The notes below the pieces were generated by a model. It made no database searches, was not told the DNA's origin, and saw nothing but the letters and a program-made list of their open reading frames with translations. Shown one piece after another: positions 34,886 to 46,986 of a stretch of 64,000 bases of DNA. Position 1 is the first letter of the stretch. Each line of letters opens with the position of its first letter. Source of the DNA: Eudorina sp. 2006-703-Eu-15 (taxonomy: Eukaryota; Chlorophyta; Chlorophyceae; Chlamydomonadales; Volvocaceae); contig BDSI01000155.1 of NCBI GenBank assembly GCA_003117195.1, positions 186,001 to 250,000 on the forward strand. The letters are read 5' to 3'. The position numbers were made by a program, and so were the translations under genes.

Positions 34886-35961
34886 CTGCGCGTGGCTGTA
34901 CGCTTTGTAAACCACATAATGACAACGCTGAGTGGCCCTCGCCATCTCCTCAGCAGACCTGCTCAGTTCGAAACACACGCACTCGAACCTTCAGACCGGT
35001 CCCCACAAAGCCAGGGCAGACAGGCGCTGTCTATTTCACACAACACCCTGGTGAGGGCACAAGCTCGTCCGCGTGTCGTCGTGTCGCCTTCACGGCCGCA
35101 GGCGGTCAGCAATCGAACGGTCAGTCAGATTTCGGCCGATCGTGTCCTGCTGGAGGCGCACCTCAAACCGCCTCAACGTGAACCACCAGTTGGTCTTCCA
35201 GGTGCAGTCCAGCAACTGGATGGGGCGAGTCTCATCCTCCCCCGGAGGACCCTCACGTCAGCGGCATGGCTTGTCCACGTTTCCGTCCGCCCGCTCGTGT
35301 TCCTCCTGGCGCCAGTGCGCGAGACAGCTTGCTGACTGGAAAGCTCGTAAGCGGCTCACGCGACGTGCGCTCCCGCTTCCCTGCGGCCCGCACACCACCG
35401 CAAACAGCCACGGACTATTGAGAGCTACAGCCACTCGAGTCGGTCCTCGGCACATACCGGCTGGCTGTAGCGCCAAGCAAGTTGGGGACGCGCCGTAGCC
35501 ACGGGCCTCGTCGGTACTGTCGCACCTGGGCCTTCATGAACGTCATCACCTCTTCAAGAGTCGCGAAGTTTCGACGGCTTGGTGGAAAGGTCCCATCAAG
35601 CGGTCAAAGAGTCCCTCTGGCGCGACTCTGCCTTGGCACTACATGTCAACCCACCCACCCACCCACCCCACATCCCTAAAAGTACGACAGAAAGTACGAC
35701 CTCGATGCCGTACCTGCCCCACCGACATTCACAGCTGTGCGCGCGGTACGGCATCTCTAACCATCCCTACCTCCATGGTGCCGTCTCCAGCTGCACCTAG
35801 ACGCACATCATCTCTGCGATGGCTTTCGACCAGCGCTTAGGGTGGTGCACGGAGCTGCGACCCCGAACCCGGACTGCCACGCCTCTCGATGGACCATGCT
35901 GTCGCTCTCCACGTCGGGGCTCTGCACCGAGTTTCGCGACAGCCAGTGGACCCGACGTACA
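34886..35961 (-). other. Exon-like pieces of an unidentified minus-strand gene
   Basis: Several minus-strand frames read like real protein and meet splice consensus. From 35961, after a TGCAG, a frame reads VHWLSRNSVQSPDVESDSMV. A piece at 35577-35526 ends FATLEEVMTFMKAQ at a GTGCGA donor. After a TCCAG, 35215-35090 gives 41 codons including WKTNWWFTLRRFEVRLQQDT and a stop. From about 34970 to 34886 a frame reads EEMARATQRCHYVVYKAYSH to a CAG/GTGG donor. I do not recognise the family and cannot prove they belong together. The gene lies between MRE11 and ATG12. Confidence 0.3.
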
Positions 35962-36325
35962 CTGCAGGCGCCGCCACACAGCCTGCAATCCGAGGTGACA
36001 GTCGCGGATACATCGCGGTGTCAGATTTGGTAACTTGGGCCCGACACGTTGTGAGCAGGGGCGGCTGGCCACACCAGACCATGATCAAAGCGCATGCCGC
36101 TGGTGACATTATTATGGGGATCATGTAACCGCTGCTGGAGGCTTTCTGGTCGATTTCGGAAACCGCAGGCCGTGATCTTTAAGAAACAGCAGACCGTGGG
36201 TCACAATGTCGCATGCGGTAACCCTGCCCACCTGACCCGGCGACGCGCGCACCCAAGAACCTGACTTACCTCTGTCTGCTACTGCTCGGCCTGCAGCGCG
36301 CCCAGCCCGGCCCAACCTGCTGACG

Positions 36326-37091
36326 TCATCCCCACGCTGGCGTCATGGCGTAGCTCACATGCAGCTTACCATCAATGCCATACGCCTGATTGCCGGCCAA
36401 TGTTTGGTACCAACGAAGGGCGGGAATGAGGGCGAGAATGAGCAGCCGGCGTGCGATAGATATGTGCCTGTGAGCTTGGATTTGGGAAGTCCGCAAGCAC
36501 CGGGTTATCATGTCGGTATCTGCATCTGTTGCTGGTGCTACTGCCCGGGAGCTCCGACCTACCTGCGTTAGGACCGACACCTCATCGTCCAGGCACGGAA
36601 TGAACGCCTCTCGAAGGTAGACGAACTGCAAGGGAGGGGTGCACACGGGTATTGCACGTTCAACAGATTGCATGCACAGTGGGGCGTGTAAGCTGTCAGT
36701 CACCCCGAAGTGCCTTGGTCAGAGGTAGTGCCAGCTGCCCTCCGGCAGCGCGATGACAACCCCACCCGCGAAAGGAGTCAAGACCCCAACCGCATGGGCA
36801 GCCAGCCTACCACTGTGTCGGTCTTGAGCTGCCTCCGCAGGAACAATACAAGTTTCGAGAACTTGGAGTCGAGCGACACCTGTCAAGAACAAGACTGTCG
36901 GTGAGGAGCACAACGGTCAAGCGTCAAGGTAAGCGTGGACGCACCTTCACTTTGCTTTGTTGTAAGATTGGAGCGCCGCCTGCTGCTCGGAATACAACGA
37001 CGACTGCAGACGCATTGAGCATAACGATAAGAGCTAGTCCCCGTGTTCAGCAAGACTTTGTCGCACCTTTCTCTGGATCAGCTGCAGCCAT
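36326..37091 (-). CDS. ATG12: Autophagy ubiquitin-like protein ATG12
   Basis: ATG12 is a ubiquitin-fold modifier joined through its C-terminal glycine to ATG5; with ATG16 this complex drives ATG8 lipidation on the growing autophagosome. Five exons: 37067-37091 (ATG at 37091), 36945-37003, 36811-36879, 36563-36625 and 36326-36385. They give 91 aa, the usual size of plant and algal ATG12. Marks are GGAPILQQSKVK, FSKLVLFLRRQLKTDTV, FVYLREAFIPCLDDEV and the end AYGIDGKLHVSYAMTPAWG with the terminal Gly directly before the stop, as conjugation requires. Every junction is GT-AG and in phase. Exons are 25-69 bp, so no single exon exceeds 23 codons and the gene is easily missed. Confidence 0.95.
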
Positions 37092-40000
37092 GGGGAGCCG
37101 TCTTAACAAAAGCAATATGTACAAATTGAGTGATTGATGAGGAACTAGGCGGTTTCAAGCCATGCATTTCCAATCCCGGCCTATTGCATCCAGAAACCCA
37201 ATAATTAAAAAACCTTCATCCAAAAGTTCACTCGGTAAGCCCTGTCAACGTATATCGCCGCAGCAACTTGTCGGCTGTTGACGTTGTACAACTTACGTAA
37301 TTGACCTCGTGCCAGGGTTGTGGTTCGTACTAGAGCTCTGGTCCATCGCTCACGTGGCAATTATGGCCAACGCGTAACATCGCAGAGGGATAACACCAAA
37401 TCTCCACATGGTGATGGGTAGTGGCTAGTGGGGTCAGTGGGGCATCACAGCGACTAAAGCTGAGCAGGGTCGGGCAGGGTCACGGGGCGAAGCACCCGAT
37501 GAGGCACACTTGCCACACTCGTACGAATAACCATCACAATACCAACAATATGCATGCTCCATCGAGGTCAAGGCAGGCGCGGTTGTCGGATTTTTTTTTG
37601 GAAATCCATACCCCACCAACAAAGAACATGTCTGAGGCCCGGTGAGGCCCAGGGGCTGGCTGCATGCTTGACATGGTGTTGAACGGTCCCCAGGTCGGGA
37701 AAGTGTGAACTCAACAATGTCCGTCTCTGATTTTGTCGCCTCTTAGATGGAGCCCGCTTGGAACCGTCTCGGAGCTGAGCTTGCCCCCTTGTGTAGGATT
37801 GGTTTCTTAGATAGCCAATGTGGCCGCGCGACCACTAAGACCATTTGGGGCCCATCTTAAAGCTGCTCCTGCTTCCTCCAAGCTGACATCCTTTGGCTAC
37901 CCCAACACAGCCAAGTTGCTGAATTGACCAATGGACCGGATTGCATTTCGTGGCCGAAATAACAGCTACATGGGGCTGCAGACCCCAAGAGCAGGGACGA
38001 GCAAGACATACGGTATCGTGAGCCTAAGGCTCATAAGTCGATGCACGATGACTTGAACGCGTTGGTGGCACGCACGGAAAACCACCACCAGCATAGTAAG
38101 CTAACACCTGCGCAGCGGCGGCGAATGGCGACACGCCTTGTGTGCCGTACCCTTGCTTACTCGCTTGCAAAACAGCGTTACCCTGGTAGCCACGACAGCG
38201 TCGATTATTCCATTGAATAGCCGCTCCGCGATCACCCTCGATGGATATCTCTCCACGCTGGTCCACGCTGCTTCCTCAGATACTAGCGTCCCCTTGCGTC
38301 CCGTGGGCCTGAGACCATGCACGAGATACCTACATGGCGGACCAAACCTGCAGAGAGTCATAATATGAATAAGTTGATTCGGAGATTATTAAGCTGCCCC
38401 TCGCAGCATCATGGTTGGCTGTACGAAGAGTTTGTTCAAAATCCGCGAATTTCGCCCGCAGTTCTGTGAATCACTGCAATGTTGTCTGCAAACGTATATC
38501 ACCAGAATGGACTGCGGGACGGGCTTGCGAAGGACACGCGTACCACATTCGCCATCGTCGACAAGAAGTGCGTGCAATTGCCCGCCCTGCGCAAGCGCGG
38601 TCTCCATATGAGCATCATGAAGCACGGGTGGCTTAGGAAGCATCGCGCAGCGCCTCAAGTGTCGAAATGCGAACAGGCGGAAAGCCGCGAAGCGACACTG
38701 CTATGACCCCAAGACAAACGAATTGCAAATACTTCTTTCATTCAAACTAAATAATGGTAGCTTCATTCAACTCATCATGAATAGTGGTGATTCTTAGTTT
38801 GGGACATGCATGCGCATGTATGCGCGCGGGTACTCAGTTCACGCGGCACATGCGCCGAACGCGATAACACAATGAACTTCTTTAATAATGTTCATGTGAA
38901 TTCACCCAAGATGGAGGGAATGCAAGTCATCCAGCGGGACTGGAGACACCTAAGCGCAATCAGAGCGCAGGTGGGCAGTCCATACGCAGGCTTTAGTGCC
39001 AGGCGCAAATGCGCATGTCGCGTGGCCATGTGGCCACATGACCGGTGCCATGTGGCGCCGCAGCTCGTGTTCCCGCATTGCCTGCAGCAGCCGCACGTCT
39101 GCAAGCAACAGCGTGCTCTCAACCAGGAATCAGCACGACGACAGCGGCCACCTGTGCCTGCGATGGCATGTCTCATCCCGTGTGAACTGGGTTCTGGCAG
39201 CACGCGCTCTACAGGTCTGTCCGACACGCCAAAGACCCGGTGTATTCTGCGTAATTGGACCGGGCAGGACCGAAGGTGTCAACAACAGCCCACACAGGCC
39301 GACATCGACACCGTGTTGGTGTCTATGGGCCTGGAAACCATCGTCTCGAATGGAAGAGAGCGATCTTGCAGCGGCGTGCGACCCAGACGCCACCATCCTA
39401 TGCGTGCACCGTGCGGATGGATGCGAGCGCTGCACCGGTGGGATAGCTGTGGGATAGCGTGCACGTTGGCAAGGTCCTGCCCTGACCTTGCTTTGCACCA
39501 CAACGTACGGCACCACCCCGGCCATCATTTCCGCCCTCGCTCCTCTCCACGGTCATTGCACGCCTCCTTTGTGCGCGACAGCCGTGGCCTCGCTTCCCAT
39601 CGATTCCCGTTAACGTCTTGCGGGACCCTCCCCTTCGCTGTTGTAATTCACCTCAGGCATAATTTTCTTCGAATACACGTCCCGACATACCCCTTCTCTA
39701 TGCTGCTCTGTCTTTCCGCCGACTTCGGCATGCTCTTCTACCGTGTCGCTGTGTCCGAATAATCCCACCTGTTCACATGTGAGCAGCTTCACTTCAGACG
39801 CACAATATACTGTACCTCCATCTTCAACCGCAAGGCAGCACGTGTACGAGTTCGAGCATAGACCTTTCGTGGCCCGTAGGACACAAACAATATGACCTAA
39901 GATATATGGCAGAATGTAAATTCAATGTTTATCGTCTGAACGCGCGGGAAGCTGATGGTTGGCTGCGTCTGACCGTCTGACCTGGCAACATATGGGTTGG

Positions 40001-40144
40001 TTACCAGTTCGTTGCTGGAATACGAGAACAAGGGTATCATGAAGCTGGGAATCGATTCTCCACTACAGCTTCAGCGCAATCAGCAGCCGGAACGTTTTAC
40101 TTGAGGCCCGTTGTGTCAACCTCGCCTGGTCGACCTGAAACAAA
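37092..40144. other. Intergenic region between ATG12 and the saposin gene
   Basis: Probably the ATG12 promoter (left) and the saposin-gene promoter (right). Open frames at 38479-38706 (+) and 38806-39762 (+, 318 codons) have no recognisable domain. In the second, other frames of the same stretch look equally protein-like (ACDPDATILCVHRADGCERC, about 39376-39435), so none is called. Confidence 0.4.
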
Positions 40145-43100
40145 ATGAGGCGCCAACTTGGCGTTATGGCACTTATCGTTCTGTCGCTATTCAGCTTGGC
40201 TAGGGCTCGAGGTAGATGCATGCAATCATAGCTGTGCATTAGCGTCGGAAGTGACGCTCAACGTAAACCCTTGCTTGCGTAGGTCCGCCTGTTGAGGGAC
40301 CCGCGGACGCTTGTCAAGCATGTTTGGTTTCTGTGAGAATTCTAGAGGACTTCCTATGCGACCCTGCGGCGACTGACTTTCTGGTCAGTGCACTGTGCCG
40401 TTGAGTCTCTTCCGGCACTTGTCGTCCTTGTTCTAAAACGGTGCCTTCTTTGGACTCAGGTGGATTTTGTGGAGAAGCAGATTTGCTCGCATATGGGTGA
40501 TCCAGCACAGGTATGGAACAAGCGTGCTCCGTGGTACAGACCCAGGACCTGTTAAGGGAAAAAGGTTGCGATTCCTTATGCCTTCTTAGCAGGAAAACTC
40601 TTTCCTTTGTTTGTGCTGTTTCGGAAATGGTCCCGGCACGCATACCCGGTGTACGAAATCTCTACACGGACGTGCCAGCAGCGTAAGATTAGGCTGCCGA
40701 ACATTATCCGCGTGCGCGCGATAAACTGGCGTTTGTTTTTACTCCGTGACACGTTGCCTGGCGGGGGTTCGTTTGTTCCCCTTGCAGTGCCACAACCTGG
40801 CCGAGGGACTTCTGCCCACTGTCATCCAGTGGTTCCGCGCCTCCGCGACTCCCGCCTCCCTCTGCGCGGCGGCTGGCGTGTGCGGGAGCTCGGTCCTGCA
40901 ATTGGCGCCACTGAATAAGGCAAGCGCCGCGGAGGCGTGCCGCAATCCGCGCGCTGCGTGCTTGACCGCCATTGCTGCCAAACCGTGAATGATGATGATA
41001 ATTGATTCCGCCTTACCTTTGCATCAACTTTCCTTCCTGATGCACTTGCCTGTTGGACTCCTGCGCCTCGCAGCCAGCACTGCGTGTGCGCGACACCGCT
41101 GAGTGCTCCATGTGCAAGTTCGTGGTGCGGACGGTCCAGAAGCAACTTCAGAACTCGCAGACGATGGAGAAGATCACGGAGGTCGCACTCCAGGTAGCAG
41201 CGGAGGGGGACTTGGGCCGTCATATCGGGCCGGGTTGGGCCGTACGCCAACATGTCCCCAGGCAGAGGGGCACTTTACGCTGGAGGTACTGAGTACGCAG
41301 CCGTTACCTACAGCAGCAAGGGGTCCTAGTCTGACACGCGCCCATGGTCCGGGTTTTGCCGGGCATCTCTTGCAAACAGCTACATGTCTCTTTAAAACAA
41401 GCTCCGACCAAAATCCGAATTGGCCGGCGTGGATTAACCCCACTCAGCTCCGATTATTGCAGCCTAACTCTTGTTTAACCCACGGCGCGGCTCCCATGCC
41501 CGTGCAGATCTGCAGCGACCTGCCAGACGAGCTGGCCGAGGGCTGCGCGGACTTCGTGCAAAACTACGGTAAATGCTCCATGGTTGAGGGTGGGGATTAG
41601 AACGGAAAGAGGGGCGAGGGGTACTTCGCGCCGCAGCTTCTGATGCGAGCACTCGCGGGTGTGTCGTATCAGAAGTTCAGGACGACCACCATCGGGACCC
41701 TCTTTTCCACACGTCCATGTAATGGGTTTGCAGCGGACACGGTTCAAGGCGGGGGCGCTTGCCGTAGCTTTCCACTTGCCGTGGCTCCCTGCTCTCCGGA
41801 TCTGTCCGGCCTCGGCGCACGGCACGGCGTACTCCCAGGCACCTGCTCGCCGGTGGCGCTGCCTTTCATCTGCGCCCTCCGGCGGCCGTTCTATGGCGGC
41901 CGCTGATCTCGCTCGCGATCCCGCCAGGCCCCATGATCACGGAGCTGGTTGAGGATATGGACCCGGAGACGGTTTGCGCCCTGGTCGGAACGTGCTTGGA
42001 GGCGATGGTCGCGGTGCCGCCCCCGGCCCTGCCGGCGGCGCTGATGCAGGAGGTCGCGGGATCGCAGGTGCGGTCGGGGTCGCGTCGATCTGATTGTATT
42101 GCCACTACAGCTTTTGGTAGGGGCAGTGAGGTAGGGGCGGTGTGGTAGGGGCAGTGTGGTAGGGGCAGTGTGGTAGGGGCAGTGTGGTATAGCCCTTGTG
42201 GACAATGGCAGGGCGGTCCGTTGATTGAGTGGCATCCTGACGCGCCCTTTCGTCGCCCGTAGCACTGAGGGTGATTGGGCTCCGCGACCAGCAGCGGGTA
42301 TGTCGTCGTCCGAATGTGCGTGCGCGGCGTGGTTTCGCAGAGCACAGAACTTGTTCGATATCCACCGACATCCACAACGACATCCGGGATCTCCACACGC
42401 GTGCGATGGTGCCATGGCAAGGTGGCCTGGCGGTGTATTGCTTCGTGCGTACCTGCAGTCAAGTATCCGTTGACATCCTTGCTGCATCCCTTGTCTTCAT
42501 CGGTTGCCTGCGGCAGCTGTTCCGTCGGCCGCCGCCGCCGCCACCCGTGTTCTCGGCGCTCCTGGGGCTGCCGCCGCTGTTGTTTGGACCTCCGGGCGGC
42601 CCGGGCGGCATGATGGACATGAGGGCGCACGGCGGCCCGGGCATGGGCCCGATGCACATGGTCGGCAATGATGCCTGCGACTACTGCAAGGTGGGGTCTG
42701 CGTTGGCACGTCACCGGGGCGCGATGTCGTGGGCCGGGGTCTGTCGTTGTGGCCGTGTGGGGCCGGTCGTCTGCATTTCAGATGCTGCTCCGTCCGGCCG
42801 GCACATCTGTGTGCTTTGGCGCCGGCAGGATTGGTGCGGCACGGACCACCACAGGAGGCCCGGTTGGGCGACGGGCGGAGGGTCGGGGCCCTAGCGGATG
42901 CATGGCATTCGAGGAACGTATCATCGGGCTGTGGCCATCAAATGCACCGACGGCGCGACCGCGACACCAACCGCAAGCCAGGCGCCTGGCTGGGCAGCCC
43001 TGTGCGCTCTCCCTTGCAACTCGCTGCCCCTGCCGCGCCCCTCCCCTCCCCCCCGTGCTCCTGTGCACCAGATGGCGGTGATGGAGGCGCACATGCTTGT

Positions 43101-43714
43101 GAGCAACCCCAAGGTGCAGGCGGAGGTCACGAACTACACCAAGGCCGTCTGCGAAACCTTCCCCGCCGTCGCGGAGCCGTGCAAGGTGTGTGGCAGCCGA
43201 TCGAGAGGGACGTCGAAAGGGTTTAGGGAGCAGAGCTTCGTCGCGTCGTTATCATTTTTGCTGCCGAACTGCTGTCCCTGTGGGGTACCGTATAAGAACT
43301 GACGATGAACAGGCAGCATCTAACGTCTTCCTCGACCCCAGTTACCCCCTGGGTCGATTACCCCCTGGGTCGGTTACCCCCTGGGTCGGTTAACCCCCTG
43401 ACCTCCCTTGCCTCCCGGTACCCCCCTGCCCGGTCGTGCAGTCGTACGTGGACATGTACGCCCCCATGGTGTTCACCTTGCTGGAGCAGTACCTGGTGCC
43501 GGACCCGGTGTGTGCCCAGGTGGGGCTGTGCCCGCCCCCACCGCTGGACGGGCAGGCCGCTGACGGCCACCCGCGCAGCTGGATGTGCTGGCTGATGGAC
43601 GGCTGGTTTGGCGGGCTGCTGCGTCACGTCGGTCTGGGACATTTGCTGCCCCACCACGGCGACCATGACCAGCACCACATGCAAGTGGAGCGGCCGCAGC
43701 TGCCTGCGCAGTGA
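40145..43714 (+). CDS. Secreted/vacuolar protein with three saposin-B domains
   Basis: Saposin-B domains are small disulfide-locked helical folds that bind lipids, often in lysosomes or as secreted proteins. Ten exons: 40145-40211, 40283-40383, 40460-40510, 40788-40892, 41074-41193, 41508-41568, 41928-42067, 42517-42690, 43072-43185 and 43442-43714. All are in phase (401 aa). A signal peptide leads (MRRQLGVMALIVLSLFSLAR). Domain 1 (about 30-107) has DACQACL to GVC plus an extra Cys. Domain 2 (about 115-200) has ECSMCKFVVRTVQ, ICSDLP, GCADFVQNYG and VCALVGTC. Domain 3 (about 268-350) has ACDYCK, VCETFP, PCKSYVDMYAPM and VCAQVGLC. A Pro/Gly/Met-rich linker sits before domain 3. The tail is His-rich (HHGDHDQHHMQ). 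Substrate lipid unknown. Confidence 0.92.
42138..42190. repeat. 14-bp repeat in a saposin-gene intron
   Basis: GTGGTAGGGGCAGT repeats about four times after the seventh exon. Confidence 0.85.
43336..43402. repeat. 16-bp repeat with GGTCGGTTACC core in the last saposin-gene intron
   Basis: CCCCCTGGGTCGGTTA recurs three to four times. The GGTCGGTTA core is the same word that fills the ends of the DNA transposon at 51.1-59.1 kb and 46.96 kb. Confidence 0.85.
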
Positions 43715-45154
43715 AAGGCTGGACGGAGTGTGGCTGCTAGAAGCGCTACGGAATCGATGCGGCCGTAGGGACTCCCCTATCGTCACACGTAGTGCGGCAG
43801 GTATAGCAAAGCCGCGACAATGAGGCGGTGCTGCGTCACACAGCCGTGCATTAGAACGGCCTCTTGCTGTCTGCAAACGGAGGCAGTTCCGCTTGGCATG
43901 TCATCCCCATCCTCCCAGGGGGGAACATCCAAACTGATGTATTCTGTTCCTCATGGATTTTGATGACTCTTGTTGGTTTGCATAAAAGGAAACGTCCAGG
44001 CGATGTATTGGGTTGAGGATTGTTATCGATTCAGCTGCATGAACTTGACGTGTAGGGACGGACCGCGTTCGCGGCCGCCTGTACTACGTACATACTCGGT
44101 CTCGATGTCCATTTGTACATTAGCCATCAGCCGTTGCCATCTCGTGTATGTCAGTCATCTGGGGGGCGATTCTTGCACGGTTGGAGGATCAAGGGATGGC
44201 ACATGTATCCGACATGGGCGCCGGTACGAGCCTCACATCCTGATGCTGCGGATCTATGGGGGCTGCAGGAGTGGTTATGGCTTATCATTGGTTAGTGTCT
44301 GCCTTCACACATTGGGCGATTCGTTGTTGCCTTCATCAACTTTGCAAGTGACCCCGCTCAGAGACAAGGGTGACGCAGGCCCGTTAAGAACGGCATGTAA
44401 CGGTAATATACGGTAGGCCGGCGTTGCTTGCGCAGTTGCTTGGCGGGTTCTGACGACCCCGCAGATAGAAAAGGCGTCGCCAGCAAGGCTGCAGTGGCGG
44501 TCGGGACCGACACCTGAGCTTGCTGTCTGCCCGGGTGGCTGGGGCCGTCGGTCAGCTTACGTGCGTCCTGCTTACTGCCCGGAAGGAGGGGCCGGGTTCG
44601 TCGCGCAGCCTAATCGGGTGTGCAGCATTCGCCGCTACGCTGATGATTCGATTGGTTCTGCTCGCTGGTCCCCACGTACCCCCCCACGTCACCGCGATGA
44701 AGACGGAGGTTTCACCACACACCTGTACCTGGCCCCGTCCGGTCTAAAATGCTTGCTTGCAGTACACCCGCCTCTGCAAGAGCACACCCTCTGCGTCGGA
44801 GTTCGGACACGCACCCCACGGAGGTTGATATCTGTCGGCGTCAGATGTTGTTGGGCCGTGCTTGGTTGGGCCCCTTGCGGAGCATACATACATAGCGGAG
44901 GCTGGAGGGACAGTCACGTGAGCGCGGCCCGGATCTGGCGGCGGCAGCGTCACTGGCACGCACGCGCCACGGCAGCTACGCGCCCCGCATGTATACATAC
45001 CCTGACTGGCAGGTTGAAATTCCATGTGGCTGTGTGGCAGCCCAGGTGGGTGCTGCGTGCGTGGGTCGGTGTTGCCTGGCCGCAAGGGCGCTTTACTTAT
45101 GTACGGGTCATGATGGCATATACATACGGTCGCTCGCCGGTGGGGTCGCCTACA

Positions 45155-45609
45155 TACCGTACCTCCGGTATATCATCGCGCAATAATAAATAATTATTTG
45201 GCCGGATGACAGAATAACGCGCAAAATATTTCCGGCCAGGCCTGAAAGTTGTAAAATAATTCTGCGAGGGTCTGCGCGAAACTGCAAGATAGAAACATTC
45301 CCCCTTCTCCGTCCACCGCCGTCGCCCGCGCGCTTTGGGAGCACCGTCAGCACGTCGTGTCGGTAGTTGTTTTAAATGTTTGGGTGCCCCCTTACTTACA
45401 AGTGTCTGTTTCTTTGTTGTTGCCTTATCCTGTAGCTGCAAATAGCACATAGCCAACGATTTTGCCTTTCTTGACGGGCTGCACGAATTCAGAAAATTCC
45501 CAGCAGGAGCCCTGCGCGAAGTTACAAAATAATTTCTTCCAGCCCTGCGCGAACTTGTAGAATAATTCCAAAATCTAGGGGTGCGCGATGATACCCCGGA
45601 GGTACGGTA
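45155..45609. mobile_element. MITE-like element with 28-bp inverted ends
   Basis: 45155-45182 and 45582-45609 are near-perfect inverted copies (TACCGTACCTCCGG...ATCATCGCGCA). The interior is AT-rich, with repeated CGCGAA-TT-AAAATAATT words and no credible gene. No clear target duplication is seen, so the true ends may differ by a few bases. Confidence 0.6.
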
Positions 45610-46943
45610 CCGCAGCGGGCTCCTCTTGAGGTAACGCTGGCAAGTGAGCCCTGTTCCGCTCTCGATGATGACATACAAGAACGACGGGCCGCGCGCTGAA
45701 CTACGTGCTTCTCTTAGAGCTATCCCGCAGGGTCTCGCCCTGCGGGCCTATGTTGCTATCTCCCAAAACGAGACAATAGACTCATCAGGTATCCGGCCCG
45801 TCGCCAGTAGCAAAAAAACGCTTCAGTCTAAACGGAGTCTGAAGCACGCCTTCCGGGCGTCGGCAGGGTGACCGAGAGTCAGGGACAGCCAAGCCATGAG
45901 ATAGAGTGGGTTTTGGCAGATGGTTTGAGGCGGCTCATCAATGAATATTGAAATGCAGTTTACTGGCCCGCCCGCCCGCTGGCCCTCGATACGTACGCGC
46001 GCCCTCGCTTTCCGCACAGAGGGTGCGCCCCCTGGCCTTCACCGTGTTGCCGTTTCCCGTGCGCCTCCGGTCCGTGTGCGCTCGCACCTAGCGAGATACG
46101 TAGATGTACGGTGCAGGAATAATCGCGCCTGCGCCTGCAGACTCCCAGGCCCACCAGGCACGTAGTCTGGAAAATAGTTGCTTGACAGGGCAGATTTCAA
46201 CGTCCAATAAATGAATCTCGCATGTTTTGGGGGATTCGGGAAATATATAAAACTACTGGATTTTTGGCCTGTACGTAAAGATGCGCATGTCATTGAAGAT
46301 AGGAACACTGGCCCCGTCCTGCGGAGATGCTACAGTGCCTTCGTTGCAGGACGGGGCCACGCACGTGACGCCGTACGTGACCCGCCGCTTACAGGTAGGG
46401 GCGGCACAGCCCACGCCAAGGCACGAAGGCATGCATCACCTCTTTCATTTGAATGCGGGGTCGGCGGGTGGCGCAAGCTGTGGCGGTGCGTGCGAAGCGA
46501 GGCTAGGCAAGGGACGGCAGTTCGCTTGGTCCGGCGGGGGCAGGTGTGGCCAACATACACAGCCATTATTCCCGGTGGTGAACGAGGATCCAGCAGTACG
46601 TAGTGCATGCGTCTGGATCGATTTAGCTTAGGGGACGTTAGTTGTTGTACATCCAAGACAGCTGCCTGCGTGCCAGCGGTGAGGTTCGTTGAAGCCGGGC
46701 CTGGCAGCGAGTATGTATGCACGTGGATAAGGGACAAGACGGGCGCTTCGCGTGCAGCTGTGTCTAATTCCGTTGATACCCCAGCAGGGACAAATATGAA
46801 CTAACGGCCCGCTTTAGCTGGTCGATCGGTTAGTTGAACGACGGGTGTAGTTCGTCCGTAGCTAGGGCATATAGGCACCTGGGTGAACCTGGAATCCGCG
46901 TGGACTTAGGCTCATGGATGGGTCGCATACAGCGGAAATGAAG

Positions 46944-46986
46944 CCCTATGGCATAGAAAGGTCGGTTACCGGGCGGTGGGGAAGTC
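46944..46986. repeat. Isolated copy of the DNA-transposon end
   Basis: CCCTATGGCATAGAAAGGTC followed by GGTTACCGGGCGG matches the left end of the element at 51102 with two changes. No partner end is found nearby, so this is a solo or truncated copy. Confidence 0.7.

Noticed and set aside
38806..39762. 318-codon open frame (+)
   Set aside because: No domain; His/Arg/Cys-heavy; other frames of the same stretch look equally protein-like. Not called without transcripts.
42138..42190. CRISPR-like regular repeats
   Set aside because: Head-to-tail 14-bp units without unique spacers in a eukaryotic intron; no cas genes anywhere in the window.
44561..45193. YADD-like residues (RRYADDS) suggesting a reverse transcriptase
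   Set aside because: No other reverse-transcriptase motif is present around it; four residues alone are chance.
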